A DNA stretch of 6,331 nt from Methylomonas sp. (GCA_028688235.1 JAQTYP010000212.1:1-6331); one strand, 5' to 3'; shown: positions 1 to 5,219, numbered from the stretch's first letter. Program-made: numbers and translations. Notes: generated by a model not told the origin, from the letters alone.

Positions 1-395
1 TGTTGGCTGTCTTCAGGATGGGCAGCGTCACGGCAAAATCCCGGATAGACATCCGGGTTGACGGCCAGCCGTTTGCGGCTGCAGGTGCAACGGTATAGCC
101 TGTACTGAGCGTGCAAGCGGTTCAGGGCATCCAGATAATCGTCGATGTGCCGGCTTTGGTAATAGACTGAGCCGTCCCATTGCAAACCGAATCGTTCCAG
201 GCAGCGCAAGATCGCATCGGCTGCGCCAGCCGCATTGCGTGGGGTATCCAGGTCGTCTATGCGCAGTAGCCAGGATCCACCGTGATGCCGGGCATCCAGG
301 TAGCTGGCCAGCGCGGTATACAGCGAACCGAGATGAAGCGGGCCGGTAGGCGATGGCGCAAACCGGCCGATATAGTGTGGCGTGTTAATGGGCAG
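1..395 (-). CDS. gluQ: Glutamyl-Q tRNA(Asp) synthetase, N-terminal part (cut by window edge)
   Basis: Partial gene, about 131 codons visible of a family usually near 290-300 residues; the C-terminus lies left of the window. GluQRS activates glutamate and attaches it to queuosine in the anticodon of tRNA(Asp); it resembles the catalytic core of glutamyl-tRNA synthetase without an anticodon-binding domain. Visible signs are the class I signature region YIGRFAPSPTGPLHLGSL (HIGH-like PLHLG), the RIDDLDTPR block that follows it in GluRS-like enzymes, and a CxC...Y...C zinc site (C103, C105, Y117, C121 if numbered from the CTG below). The spacing of these four ligands matches what I recall for the E. 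coli enzyme. It sits 2 bp after the dksA stop, the usual gammaproteobacterial neighbour. No ATG, GTG or TTG exists in frame between the upstream in-frame stop and the catalytic motif. I placed the start at a CTG (393-395); ATT at 387-389 is an alternative. Function is certain, the start is not. Confidence 0.93.
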   Translation of the reverse strand, partial: MPINTPHYIGRFAPSPTGPLHLGSLYTALASYLDARHHGGSWLLRIDDLDTPRNAAGAADAILRCLERFGLQWDGSVYYQSRHIDDYLDALNRLHAQYRLYRCTCSRKRLAVNPDVYPGFCRDAAHPEDSQ

Positions 396-397
396 GA

Positions 398-820
398 TTA
401 ACCCATTTGTTTTTCCCTGATTTCATCCAGGGTCTTACAATCGATGCACAAGGTTGCGGTCGGGCGCGCTTCCAGTCTGCGGATGCCGATTTCGACGCCG
501 CAGGTTTCGCAATAACCGTAATCGCCGGCCTCGATGTTCTTCAAAGCTTCGTCTATCTTCTTGATCAACTTGCGCTCGCGGTCGCGGGTCCGTAACTCCA
601 AACTGAATTCCGATTCCTGAGTGGCTCTATCGTTGGGATCGGGAAAATTGGCGGCATCGTCTTGCATATGGTGCACAGTTCTATCCACTTCTTCCATCAA
701 TTCTGATTTCCATTTATTCAGGATATTGATGAAGTGCTGTAACTGGGCCTCGTTCATGTATTCTTCACCTTCTTTTTCTTCGTACGGTTTGAAGGTAAAT
801 TCTGACGCGGAACTATTCAT
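398..820 (-). CDS. dksA: RNA polymerase-binding transcription factor DksA
   Basis: DksA binds in the secondary channel of RNA polymerase and, with ppGpp, represses rRNA-type promoters and activates amino acid biosynthesis promoters. The 140-residue product follows E. coli DksA (151 residues) nearly throughout, with about 10 fewer residues at the N-terminus. The coiled-coil block runs from about residue 23 to 98, with the tip motif DPNDRATQ carrying the two acidic residues D61 and D64 that correspond to D71 and D74 of E. coli. A four-cysteine zinc finger follows (C104, C107, C125, C128), then the family ending LDEIREKQMG. The start is supported by an AGGAG Shine-Dalgarno (828-832) 7 nt upstream of the ATG; the next Met (residue 22, in YMNEAQL) would remove conserved sequence. 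gluQ follows 2 bp after the stop, so the two genes are probably co-transcribed. The promoter appears to be in 850-885. Confidence 0.97.
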   Translation of the reverse strand: MNSSASEFTFKPYEEKEGEEYMNEAQLQHFINILNKWKSELMEEVDRTVHHMQDDAANFPDPNDRATQESEFSLELRTRDRERKLIKKIDEALKNIEAGDYGYCETCGVEIGIRRLEARPTATLCIDCKTLDEIREKQMG

Positions 821-856
821 CCATTGACTCCTGACTGGCGGTAAAAAAATCGGTGC

Positions 857-885
857 TTTTTATCAGAATGACCAAGCGCAAGCAA
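857..885 (-). promoter_or_regulatory. Candidate sigma-70 promoter for dksA
   Basis: Read on the minus strand, TTGCTT (880-885) and TAAAAA (857-862) are separated by 17 nt, and the -10 is preceded by TG one base upstream (extended -10). This would place the transcription start near A850, about 30 nt before the dksA start codon. The first transcribed bases would be A followed by seven U residues. The hexamers are imperfect, so this is a pattern-based assignment. Confidence 0.45.
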
Positions 886-891
886 GAAGTT

Positions 892-907
892 TGTTATGAT
901 GCGCCCG
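892..907 (+). promoter_or_regulatory. Candidate extended -10 promoter with GC-only discriminator for the aminotransferase operon
   Basis: TGTTATGAT (892-900) is an extended -10 element (TGnTATGAT, five of six matches to TATAAT). No convincing -35 lies 16-18 nt upstream, which is acceptable for an extended -10. The bases between the -10 and the expected start near 907 are GCGCCC, a GC-only discriminator of the kind associated with ppGpp/DksA-inhibited promoters. The predicted leader is only about 24 nt, ending with TAAGG (922-926) four bases before the ATG at 931. The promoter is divergent from that of dksA, and their upstream elements share the same roughly 30 bp. Confidence 0.55.
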
Positions 908-930
908 CTTTTTCCAATACTTAAGGCAAT

Positions 931-2094
931 ATGAAACCACGAATAGCAGAGCGCATGCAGGGCATTTCGGCCTTTTATGTCATGGAATTACTACAACGCG
1001 CCAAAGAATTGGAGCGCGAGGGTAGGGACGTCATTCATATGGAAATCGGCGAGCCGGATTTTCCGACGCCAAAGGCCGTGATCGATGCGGGCAGAGCCTT
1101 GTTGCGCACGGGCGACGTCAAATATACCGCGGCAGCCGGCTTGCCCGAACTGCGTGCATGCATCGCTCGTCATTACCAAGACGCATACGGCGTTACACTG
1201 GACCCGCGCCGGGTATTCGTTACACCGGGCGCGTCGGGTGCGTTTTTGCTGGCGTTTGGCATTAGTCTGAATCCTGGCGAACAGGTCATGATGGCCGATC
1301 CTTGTTATCCCTGTAACGATAACTTCGTGCGCTTGTTCAACGGTCATACCCATTTTGTCGACGTCGACGCCGGCAGCGCTTATCAATTGACGGCCGAATT
1401 GATCGCCAAGCATTGGCGGAGCGACAGCAAAGGGGTATTGCTGGCCTCACCGTCCAATCCGACCGGAACCTTGCTCGGAGGCAATGATTTCAACCGGGCG
1501 ATAGAACAGGTGCATAGCCTAGGCGGCTGTTTTTATTCCGACGAAATCTATCACGGCTTGGTCTATGATGGTCGTGCCGCCAGTGCCTTGGAATCTAGTG
1601 ACGATGTTTTCGTCATCAACAGTTTTTCCAAATATTTCGGCATGACAGGGTGGCGGGTTGGTTGGCTTGTCGTACCGGATGACTTTATCGAGGCCGCTGA
1701 AAAACTGGCGCAAAATATTTTCATCTCTACGCCCACGCATTCCCAATATGCGGCACTGGCATCGTTTACGCCTGAAAACATGGCGGAACTGGAGAGAAGG
1801 CGGCTGGAATTCAAAGAGCGCCGTGATTTTCTATACGAAAATCTGTTGAAACTGGGTTTTAAAATCGCCTGCAAGCCGGAAGGTGCATTTTATGTTTATG
1901 CCGATTGCAGTGCGTTTACCGACGATAGTTTCGAGTTTGCCAGACAATTATTGGAGCAAGAAGGAGTGGCAGTAACGCCGGGCCGGGATTTCGGTCATTA
2001 TTTGGCCGATAGACATATCCGTTTTGCATATACCGCATCTGTCGATAGAATGGCCTCAGCCTTAAAAAGATTGGAGCGATTTCTATGCCGATAA
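931..2094 (+). CDS. PLP-dependent aminotransferase, class I/II (aspartate aminotransferase superfamily)
   Basis: A fold-type I pyridoxal-phosphate enzyme of 387 residues, the usual length for a cytoplasmic class I/II aminotransferase. The N-terminal IGEPDFPTP (residues 39-47) is the substrate-loop signature. A PSNPTGT block carries N176 that contacts the cofactor ring, and YSDEIYHGL carries D204 and Y207 that hold the pyridine nitrogen and the 3'-hydroxyl. SFSKYFGMTGWRVGW contains the Schiff-base lysine K234 and the phosphate-binding R242, and R364 in HIRFAYTAS is the expected substrate alpha-carboxylate arginine. All key residues are present, so it should be active, transferring an amino group between an amino acid and a 2-oxoacid, probably with glutamate/2-oxoglutarate as one partner. 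The other substrate cannot be read from sequence; aspartate, alanine or aromatic types are possible. It is the first gene of a rightward cluster, and its last 10 bases overlap the rhodanese gene. Confidence 0.92.
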   Translation: MKPRIAERMQGISAFYVMELLQRAKELEREGRDVIHMEIGEPDFPTPKAVIDAGRALLRTGDVKYTAAAGLPELRACIARHYQDAYGVTLDPRRVFVTPGASGAFLLAFGISLNPGEQVMMADPCYPCNDNFVRLFNGHTHFVDVDAGSAYQLTAELIAKHWRSDSKGVLLASPSNPTGTLLGGNDFNRAIEQVHSLGGCFYSDEIYHGLVYDGRAASALESSDDVFVINSFSKYFGMTGWRVGWLVVPDDFIEAAEKLAQNIFISTPTHSQYAALASFTPENMAELERRRLEFKERRDFLYENLLKLGFKIACKPEGAFYVYADCSAFTDDSFEFARQLLEQEGVAVTPGRDFGHYLADRHIRFAYTASVDRMASALKRLERFLCR

Positions 2095-2408
2095 CACAAA
2101 TGACAGTCCAGCAACTTCAGCAGCGCTTGGAAAACGCAGAGCGTCTGGTGCTTCTGGATGTGCGCGAGCCCAACGAATTCGCCTTCGCTCACATTCAGGG
2201 TAGCCTGCATATCCCGCTCAGGCAGTTGCCTGAGCGCGTCGACGAACTGGATCAAGAACAAGATATCCTCGTGCTGTGTCATCATGGCATGCGTAGCCAA
2301 CAGGCCTGTTTGTTTTTGGAGCAAGCGGGCTTCAACCGACTATACAACTTAAAAGGCGGCATCGACGCCTGGTCTATAAACTGCGATCCATCCACGCCAC
2401 GCTACTAA
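2085..2408 (+). CDS. Single-domain rhodanese-like sulfurtransferase
   Basis: A 107-residue single rhodanese domain, about the size of GlpE. It has the typical opening LLDVREPNEFAFAHIQGSLHIPL, the active-site loop CHHGMRS with catalytic C65 and a final arginine (CxxGxR type), and the closing block GFNRLYNLKGGIDAW. Such proteins carry a persulfide on the cysteine and pass sulfur to an acceptor; the acceptor here is unknown. No signal peptide, so cytoplasmic. The start at 2085 overlaps the aminotransferase stop by 10 bp and has GGAG (2073-2076) 8 nt upstream inside that gene, indicating translational coupling. Met6 (2100) is a possible alternative start but has no better ribosome-binding site. 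The coding sequence contains a near-perfect 22-bp palindrome (2215-2236). It differs from two-domain thiosulfate sulfurtransferases in lacking the inactive N-terminal domain. Confidence 0.92.
   Translation: MPITQMTVQQLQQRLENAERLVLLDVREPNEFAFAHIQGSLHIPLRQLPERVDELDQEQDILVLCHHGMRSQQACLFLEQAGFNRLYNLKGGIDAWSINCDPSTPRY
2215..2236. repeat. Perfect 10-bp inverted repeat with 2-bp centre inside the rhodanese gene
   Basis: Arms CGCTCAGGCA (2215-2224) and TGCCTGAGCG (2227-2236) are exact reverse complements around GT. In RNA this would form a GC-rich 9-bp stem closed by an AGUU tetraloop. No U-tract follows on either strand, so it is not an intrinsic terminator. It lies in codons for the stretch PLRQLPER just before the active-site loop. 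Confidence 0.8.
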
Positions 2409-2421
2409 AAATAATAACAAT

Positions 2422-3144
2422 ATGTTTCTAAAAGAATTTTACGATACTCAAGGCAACAGCATTCGTATCGGTGCACATCAAGCCAGCAGCTTTGCCAAGG
2501 AAGTCGCCCACGACTTCAATCCCTTGCACGACGAGGATGCCAAACGCTTTTGCGTGCCGGGTGATTTGTTGTTTTCGTTGGTGCTGGAGAAATATGGCCT
2601 TAGCAAGAACATGCATTTCATTTTTTCCGGCATGGTTGGCGACGGCATATTGTTGAATTTTCCCGACACCGATGCCGATCAAATCGATATCACCGACAGT
2701 CAGGGTAAAACCTATCTGCAAATCCAACGTTCCGGCGAAATCAATCACGATCAGGCGATGCTGGAGACGCTTATTCGGGATTATGTGGCATTTTCCGGGC
2801 AAAACTTTCCTTACGTATTGGTGCCGCTGTTGGAGCAAGAAAATGTGATGTTCAATATCGATAGACCCTTGGTCATCTACGAAAGCATGACCTTGAATAT
2901 GGCTAGGGTCGACGTCAAAAATCCGCAGTTGCAGATGTTGGAGCCTTCGATGGAAGTCAACGGCAAGCGTGCGACGGCTTATCTGCATTTTCAAATCAAG
3001 GCGGACGCGGAAGTCGTGGGCAGCGGATTCAAGAAACTGGCCGTCAGCGGATTACGCGAATACGAGGCCGAGCCCATGAAAGCCTTCGTCGACGGTTATC
3101 TGGCCCGAAAACACGGCTATTTGGATAATTTGGCCAGTGCATAA
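2422..3144 (+). CDS. DUF3581 family protein (unknown function; MaoC-like motif)
   Basis: A 240-residue soluble protein that I recognise as the DUF3581 family of gammaproteobacterial proteins, from the conserved block around FAKEVAHDFNPLHDED followed by KRFCVPGDLLF (residues 24-51), the RPLVIYESM stretch (about 149-157) and the SGFKKLAVSGLR stretch near the C-terminus. No signal peptide or membrane segment is visible. The DFNPLH element (D31, N33, P34, H36) closely resembles the catalytic Asp/His motif of MaoC-type R-specific enoyl-CoA hydratases, and the downstream PGDLLFSLVL could correspond to the hot-dog central helix. The C-terminal half also reads as alternating beta strands. A double hot-dog fold is my inference; the function is not established. 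The gene starts 13 bp after the rhodanese stop, in the same direction, and is probably in the same transcript. The spacer is A/T-rich with no Shine-Dalgarno, so coupling or an A-rich initiation region may be used. No clear terminator follows it. Confidence 0.85.
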   Translation: MFLKEFYDTQGNSIRIGAHQASSFAKEVAHDFNPLHDEDAKRFCVPGDLLFSLVLEKYGLSKNMHFIFSGMVGDGILLNFPDTDADQIDITDSQGKTYLQIQRSGEINHDQAMLETLIRDYVAFSGQNFPYVLVPLLEQENVMFNIDRPLVIYESMTLNMARVDVKNPQLQMLEPSMEVNGKRATAYLHFQIKADAEVVGSGFKKLAVSGLREYEAEPMKAFVDGYLARKHGYLDNLASA

Positions 3145-3189
3145 AGCAATCTCTACTACAATTCCTGTGCTAACAATAGTGTAATTTTG

Positions 3190-3255
3190 CCTGGAAATTA
3201 GCGCGCAAGCGTGTTTGCGATCCTTTCGAATCCCGCGATGAATGGTATTTCCAGG
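3190..3255 (+). repeat. 9-bp inverted repeat (possible leader stem) enclosing a smaller hairpin
   Basis: CCTGGAAAT (3190-3198) and ATTTCCAGG (3247-3255) are exact reverse complements separated by 48 bp, which themselves contain CGCAA/TTGCG around a 6-nt loop. If transcribed, this gives a closed outer stem with an inner hairpin. The right arm can also pair with the ribosome-binding site at 3301-3308. This is a sequence pattern only; no covariation evidence is available. Confidence 0.5.
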
Positions 3256-3318
3256 ACCGGCCTACTGTTTTTGGGTCCAATCAATTGGAAGTTCGTAATT
3301 TCTGGAGGCATTCAATGA
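3238..3318 (+). CDS. Possible 26-codon leader ORF ending in ATGA overlap with the lipoprotein gene
   Basis: An ATG at 3238 opens a 26-codon frame (MNGISRTGLLFLGPINWKFV then ISGGIQ) whose TGA (3316-3318) overlaps the lipoprotein ATG (3315-3317) as ATGA, an arrangement typical of translational coupling. The frame is open back to a TAG at 3199-3201, with a GTG at 3211 as an earlier start giving 35 codons. No Shine-Dalgarno precedes either start, and I recognise no homologue. Chance could produce this; treat it as a candidate only. Confidence 0.2.
   Translation: MNGISRTGLLFLGPINWKFVISGGIQ
3276..3289. repeat. TCCAAT-CA-ATTGGA dyad, possible operator
   Basis: A perfect 6+2+6 dyad, overlapped on its left by TTGG-GT-CCAA (3271-3280). 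The short centres do not suit an RNA hairpin, so if functional these are more likely protein-binding DNA half-sites. They lie 12 bp before the lipoprotein's Shine-Dalgarno. No known regulator consensus is matched. Confidence 0.3.
3301..3308 (+). promoter_or_regulatory. Strong ribosome-binding site fixing the lipoprotein start at 3315
   Basis: TCTGGAGG includes GGAGG, 6 nt before the ATG at 3315. It decides the start: the same frame is open back to a TTG at 3285, but starting there would put 10 extra residues before the lipoprotein signal and has no ribosome-binding site. The motif is also partner to a possible masking arm at 3248-3255. Confidence 0.85.
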
Positions 3319-3782
3319 AAAATTTCCTGGTGTTGATATCGGCTTGTTGTGCGATGACCGCGTGTTCCTCACGGCCCGCAGGAAGTGATGCGTTTTCGGG
3401 CGATTCCAGCGGCAGTCCCGCGCTACATGCGGTGCAAGACAGGGAATTGCGGCAGTTGATGGATAGAATGAACGGCCTGATGATGGAGCGTTTCATGACC
3501 GAGCACGAGATGGATATCGAACGAAGTCGCTATACCCGACAGATCGTCGAGGCTTCGAAAACGTTGACGGTTACGGCGACAAGTCTGGTCAACAAACTAC
3601 CAGGCTTGGGTTTGAGCGAAAACGAACAAGCGGCTTTTCGCAGTTTGGCGCAGACCTTGGGACAGCATGCCAACGACTTGCAGAATCAGGCGAAAAATCA
3701 CAATTTCAATGCGATGTCCTCGACCCTGCACGAGATGAGGGCTACCTGCCAGGCTTGTCATACACTATTTCGTAAACTTTAA
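3315..3782 (+). CDS. Lipoprotein with C-terminal CxxCH, class II cytochrome c / cytochrome c'-like
   Basis: A 155-residue protein starting MKNFLVLISACCAMTACSS: a short positively charged and hydrophobic signal ending in a lipobox-like MTAC, so C17 should be lipidated. Serine at +2 predicts sorting to the outer membrane by the Lol rule. The mature part is almost entirely helical in character. It ends with CQACHTLFRKL (haem cysteines C145 and C148, axial H149), and the position of CxxCH at the very C-terminus followed by xxFR is characteristic of class II cytochromes c (cytochrome c', c-556) built as four-helix bundles. Met-rich RELRQLMDRMNGLMMERFM in the first helix could offer a sixth ligand as in low-spin c-556; cytochrome c' would leave that site open for NO or CO. 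These are family-based inferences. The porin gene starts 12 bp downstream, so the two form an operon. An alternative is an unrelated helical lipoprotein, but the terminal haem motif makes this unlikely. Confidence 0.8.
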   Translation: MKNFLVLISACCAMTACSSRPAGSDAFSGDSSGSPALHAVQDRELRQLMDRMNGLMMERFMTEHEMDIERSRYTRQIVEASKTLTVTATSLVNKLPGLGLSENEQAAFRSLAQTLGQHANDLQNQAKNHNFNAMSSTLHEMRATCQACHTLFRKL

Positions 3783-3794
3783 CGAGGTAGTGTC

Positions 3795-5216
3795 ATGGCG
3801 CAAACAATACTAGTTTTGCCTGTTGTGGTTGTATTGCTGGTTTTTTCGATGCCCGCCTTTGCCGAACAGGATATGGCGGTATTGCTCGAAGAGCTGACGA
3901 CCCAGATCAAGGAATTGAAGGCCCAGGTTGCCCAGTCTAATGCCAGGGTCGACGAACTGGAGCAAAAATTGAAGACTATAGGTAACGAAAAAAGCGCTTC
4001 GTCGCCTGCGGAAGTCGCCCAAACTCGAAGTGCTACGGCGGCGAGTCCACATGTTGTTGCGGCTGCAACTGGCGAGCCAAATGTCGCCAAACCCGTCGTG
4101 ACGGCGGGAGATACAAAAGGGACGTTCAAGGTGCCTGGAACCGATACTTCTATCGGTAAGGGCGGTTTTGTCAAGCTCGATGTGCTGTTTAGCAGCGCCG
4201 GCATGGGGCAAGACACCCGCGGCAATCAGCGTCTGGAGCTTGCCGAAATTCCGGTTGGCGTCTTGCCGGATGGCGAAAACGATCTGATCGGTTTTCATGC
4301 CAAGGAAAGTCGCTTCTGGTTCAAGTCGTTCACGCCTAGCCAATTGGGGGATATCAATACCTATTTGGAGCTGGATTTTTACGGCGATGCCAGGATGAAT
4401 ACCTACACACCCAGATTGCGTCATGCTTACGGTACGTTCGGAAATTTCCTGGCCGGCCAAACCTGGACAACTTTTCTGAACAGTCAGGCCCAGGCGGACA
4501 CGCTGGATAACAATAACGTCGGCGTATTGGGAGCCTTGCGTCAACCTCAGGTGCGATGGACTCAGCCCTTTACCTTTGCCGGTACTCCCATGGATTGGCA
4601 GGTGGCGTTGGAAGCGCCTAACAGTCGCATCTGGGATGCGGCGAGTAACAGTCTGTCGACGAACAACTCCAGTCATTATCCCGATCTGGTGGCACGCCTG
4701 AATTATCTGCCCACCTGGGGCAATTTATCCCTGGCAGTGATGGGGCGGCAGGCTCAATACACGCCGGCCGTGGTCAGAACCGAAAAATCGATTTGGGGCG
4801 GCGCGGTCAATCTGGCGGGCAAAATCAATACCTTCGACGCGGACAATGTTCGCTTCATGCTGGCTTACGGCAACGCTATAGGCCGTTACGGGGTGAATAA
4901 TTTCTATGCCGACGCCGCAGTCGACAGAAACGGTGAAATGGAGTTGATTCCAAGCTACGCAGGCATGCTGGCCTATCAGCATTGGTGGGACAAGGAATGG
5001 CGTTCCACGCTTGCCTATGGTATAGCCTACGCCGACCAACCCGCTTACGCTGCCAAGGCCAATCAGCAATCTCACTCCGTTCACGCTAACCTGCTATGGA
5101 GCCCGATCAGTCAGGCGACTATCGGTCTGGAATATATTTACGGCATGCGCGAATTGGTAAACACCGAAAATGGCGAATTGCATAGAGTGCAGTTTTCGAC
5201 CAGATTCAATTTCTGA
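3795..5216 (+). CDS. DcaP-like outer membrane porin
   Basis: A 473-residue precursor with a Sec signal peptide (cleavage expected after A23, in MPAFA|EQD). A periplasmic coiled coil follows at about residues 25-66 (heptad-like LLEELTTQIKELKAQVAQ region), then a low-complexity Ala/Ser/Val linker to about 105, and a beta-barrel. The barrel begins with FKVPGTDTSIGKGGFVKLD (111-129), the block by which I recognise the DcaP family, and continues with RFWFKSFTPSQLGDINTYLE and AGQTWTTF. The chain ends in Phe (TRFNF), the usual C-terminal signal for BAM insertion. Acinetobacter DcaP is a trimeric channel for dicarboxylates and related anions, with the coiled coil at the N-terminus; the substrate here is unknown. 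GAGG (3784-3787) lies 7 nt before the ATG. It is co-directional with, and 12 bp after, the haem lipoprotein gene, and ends 3 bp from the convergent moeA stop. Confidence 0.85.
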   Translation: MAQTILVLPVVVVLLVFSMPAFAEQDMAVLLEELTTQIKELKAQVAQSNARVDELEQKLKTIGNEKSASSPAEVAQTRSATAASPHVVAAATGEPNVAKPVVTAGDTKGTFKVPGTDTSIGKGGFVKLDVLFSSAGMGQDTRGNQRLELAEIPVGVLPDGENDLIGFHAKESRFWFKSFTPSQLGDINTYLELDFYGDARMNTYTPRLRHAYGTFGNFLAGQTWTTFLNSQAQADTLDNNNVGVLGALRQPQVRWTQPFTFAGTPMDWQVALEAPNSRIWDAASNSLSTNNSSHYPDLVARLNYLPTWGNLSLAVMGRQAQYTPAVVRTEKSIWGGAVNLAGKINTFDADNVRFMLAYGNAIGRYGVNNFYADAAVDRNGEMELIPSYAGMLAYQHWWDKEWRSTLAYGIAYADQPAYAAKANQQSHSVHANLLWSPISQATIGLEYIYGMRELVNTENGELHRVQFSTRFNF

Positions 5217-5219
5217 TGC

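Larger units (their letters stand above)
3145..3314 (+). other. Intergenic leader region rich in inverted repeats before the lipoprotein-porin pair
   Basis: This 170-bp gap has no intrinsic terminator with a U-tract for the upstream operon. A TACAAT (3157-3162) is a reasonable -10, but its -35 is poor, and TGTAATTT (3180-3187) is a second weak candidate. Inverted repeats visible here are: CCTGGAAAT (3190-3198) with ATTTCCAGG (3247-3255); CGCAA (3204-3208) with TTGCG (3215-3219); GGACC (3254-3258) with GGTCC (3274-3278); and TCCAAT (3276-3281) with ATTGGA (3284-3289). A strong Shine-Dalgarno ends the region. It probably contains the promoter and leader of the next two genes; no specific regulator site is identified. 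Confidence 0.5.

Noticed and set aside
66..81. CAGCCG-TTTG-CGGCTG hairpin in gluQ
   Set aside because: Short 6-bp arms within coding sequence and no supporting context.
1358..1369. 12-bp palindrome GTCGACGTCGAC in the aminotransferase gene
   Set aside because: It encodes the VDVD stretch with GTC/GAC codons that are common throughout this window.
2238..2251. 14-bp direct repeat GTCGACGAACTGGA, also at 3948-3961
   Set aside because: Both copies encode VDEL in unrelated proteins with preferred codons; flanks are unrelated, so coincidence is enough.
3285..3314. Upstream TTG start for the lipoprotein, adding 10 residues
   Set aside because: It has no ribosome-binding site, and the added residues (including charged and Trp) would precede the lipoprotein signal; the ATG at 3315 has GGAGG at the right distance.
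3810..4676. Long antisense frame (288 codons) opposite the porin gene
   Set aside because: It is the mirror of a well-supported coding gene, with no ribosome-binding site or family resemblance and a composition unlike a real protein. The same holds for the antisense frames over the aminotransferase and DUF3581 genes.
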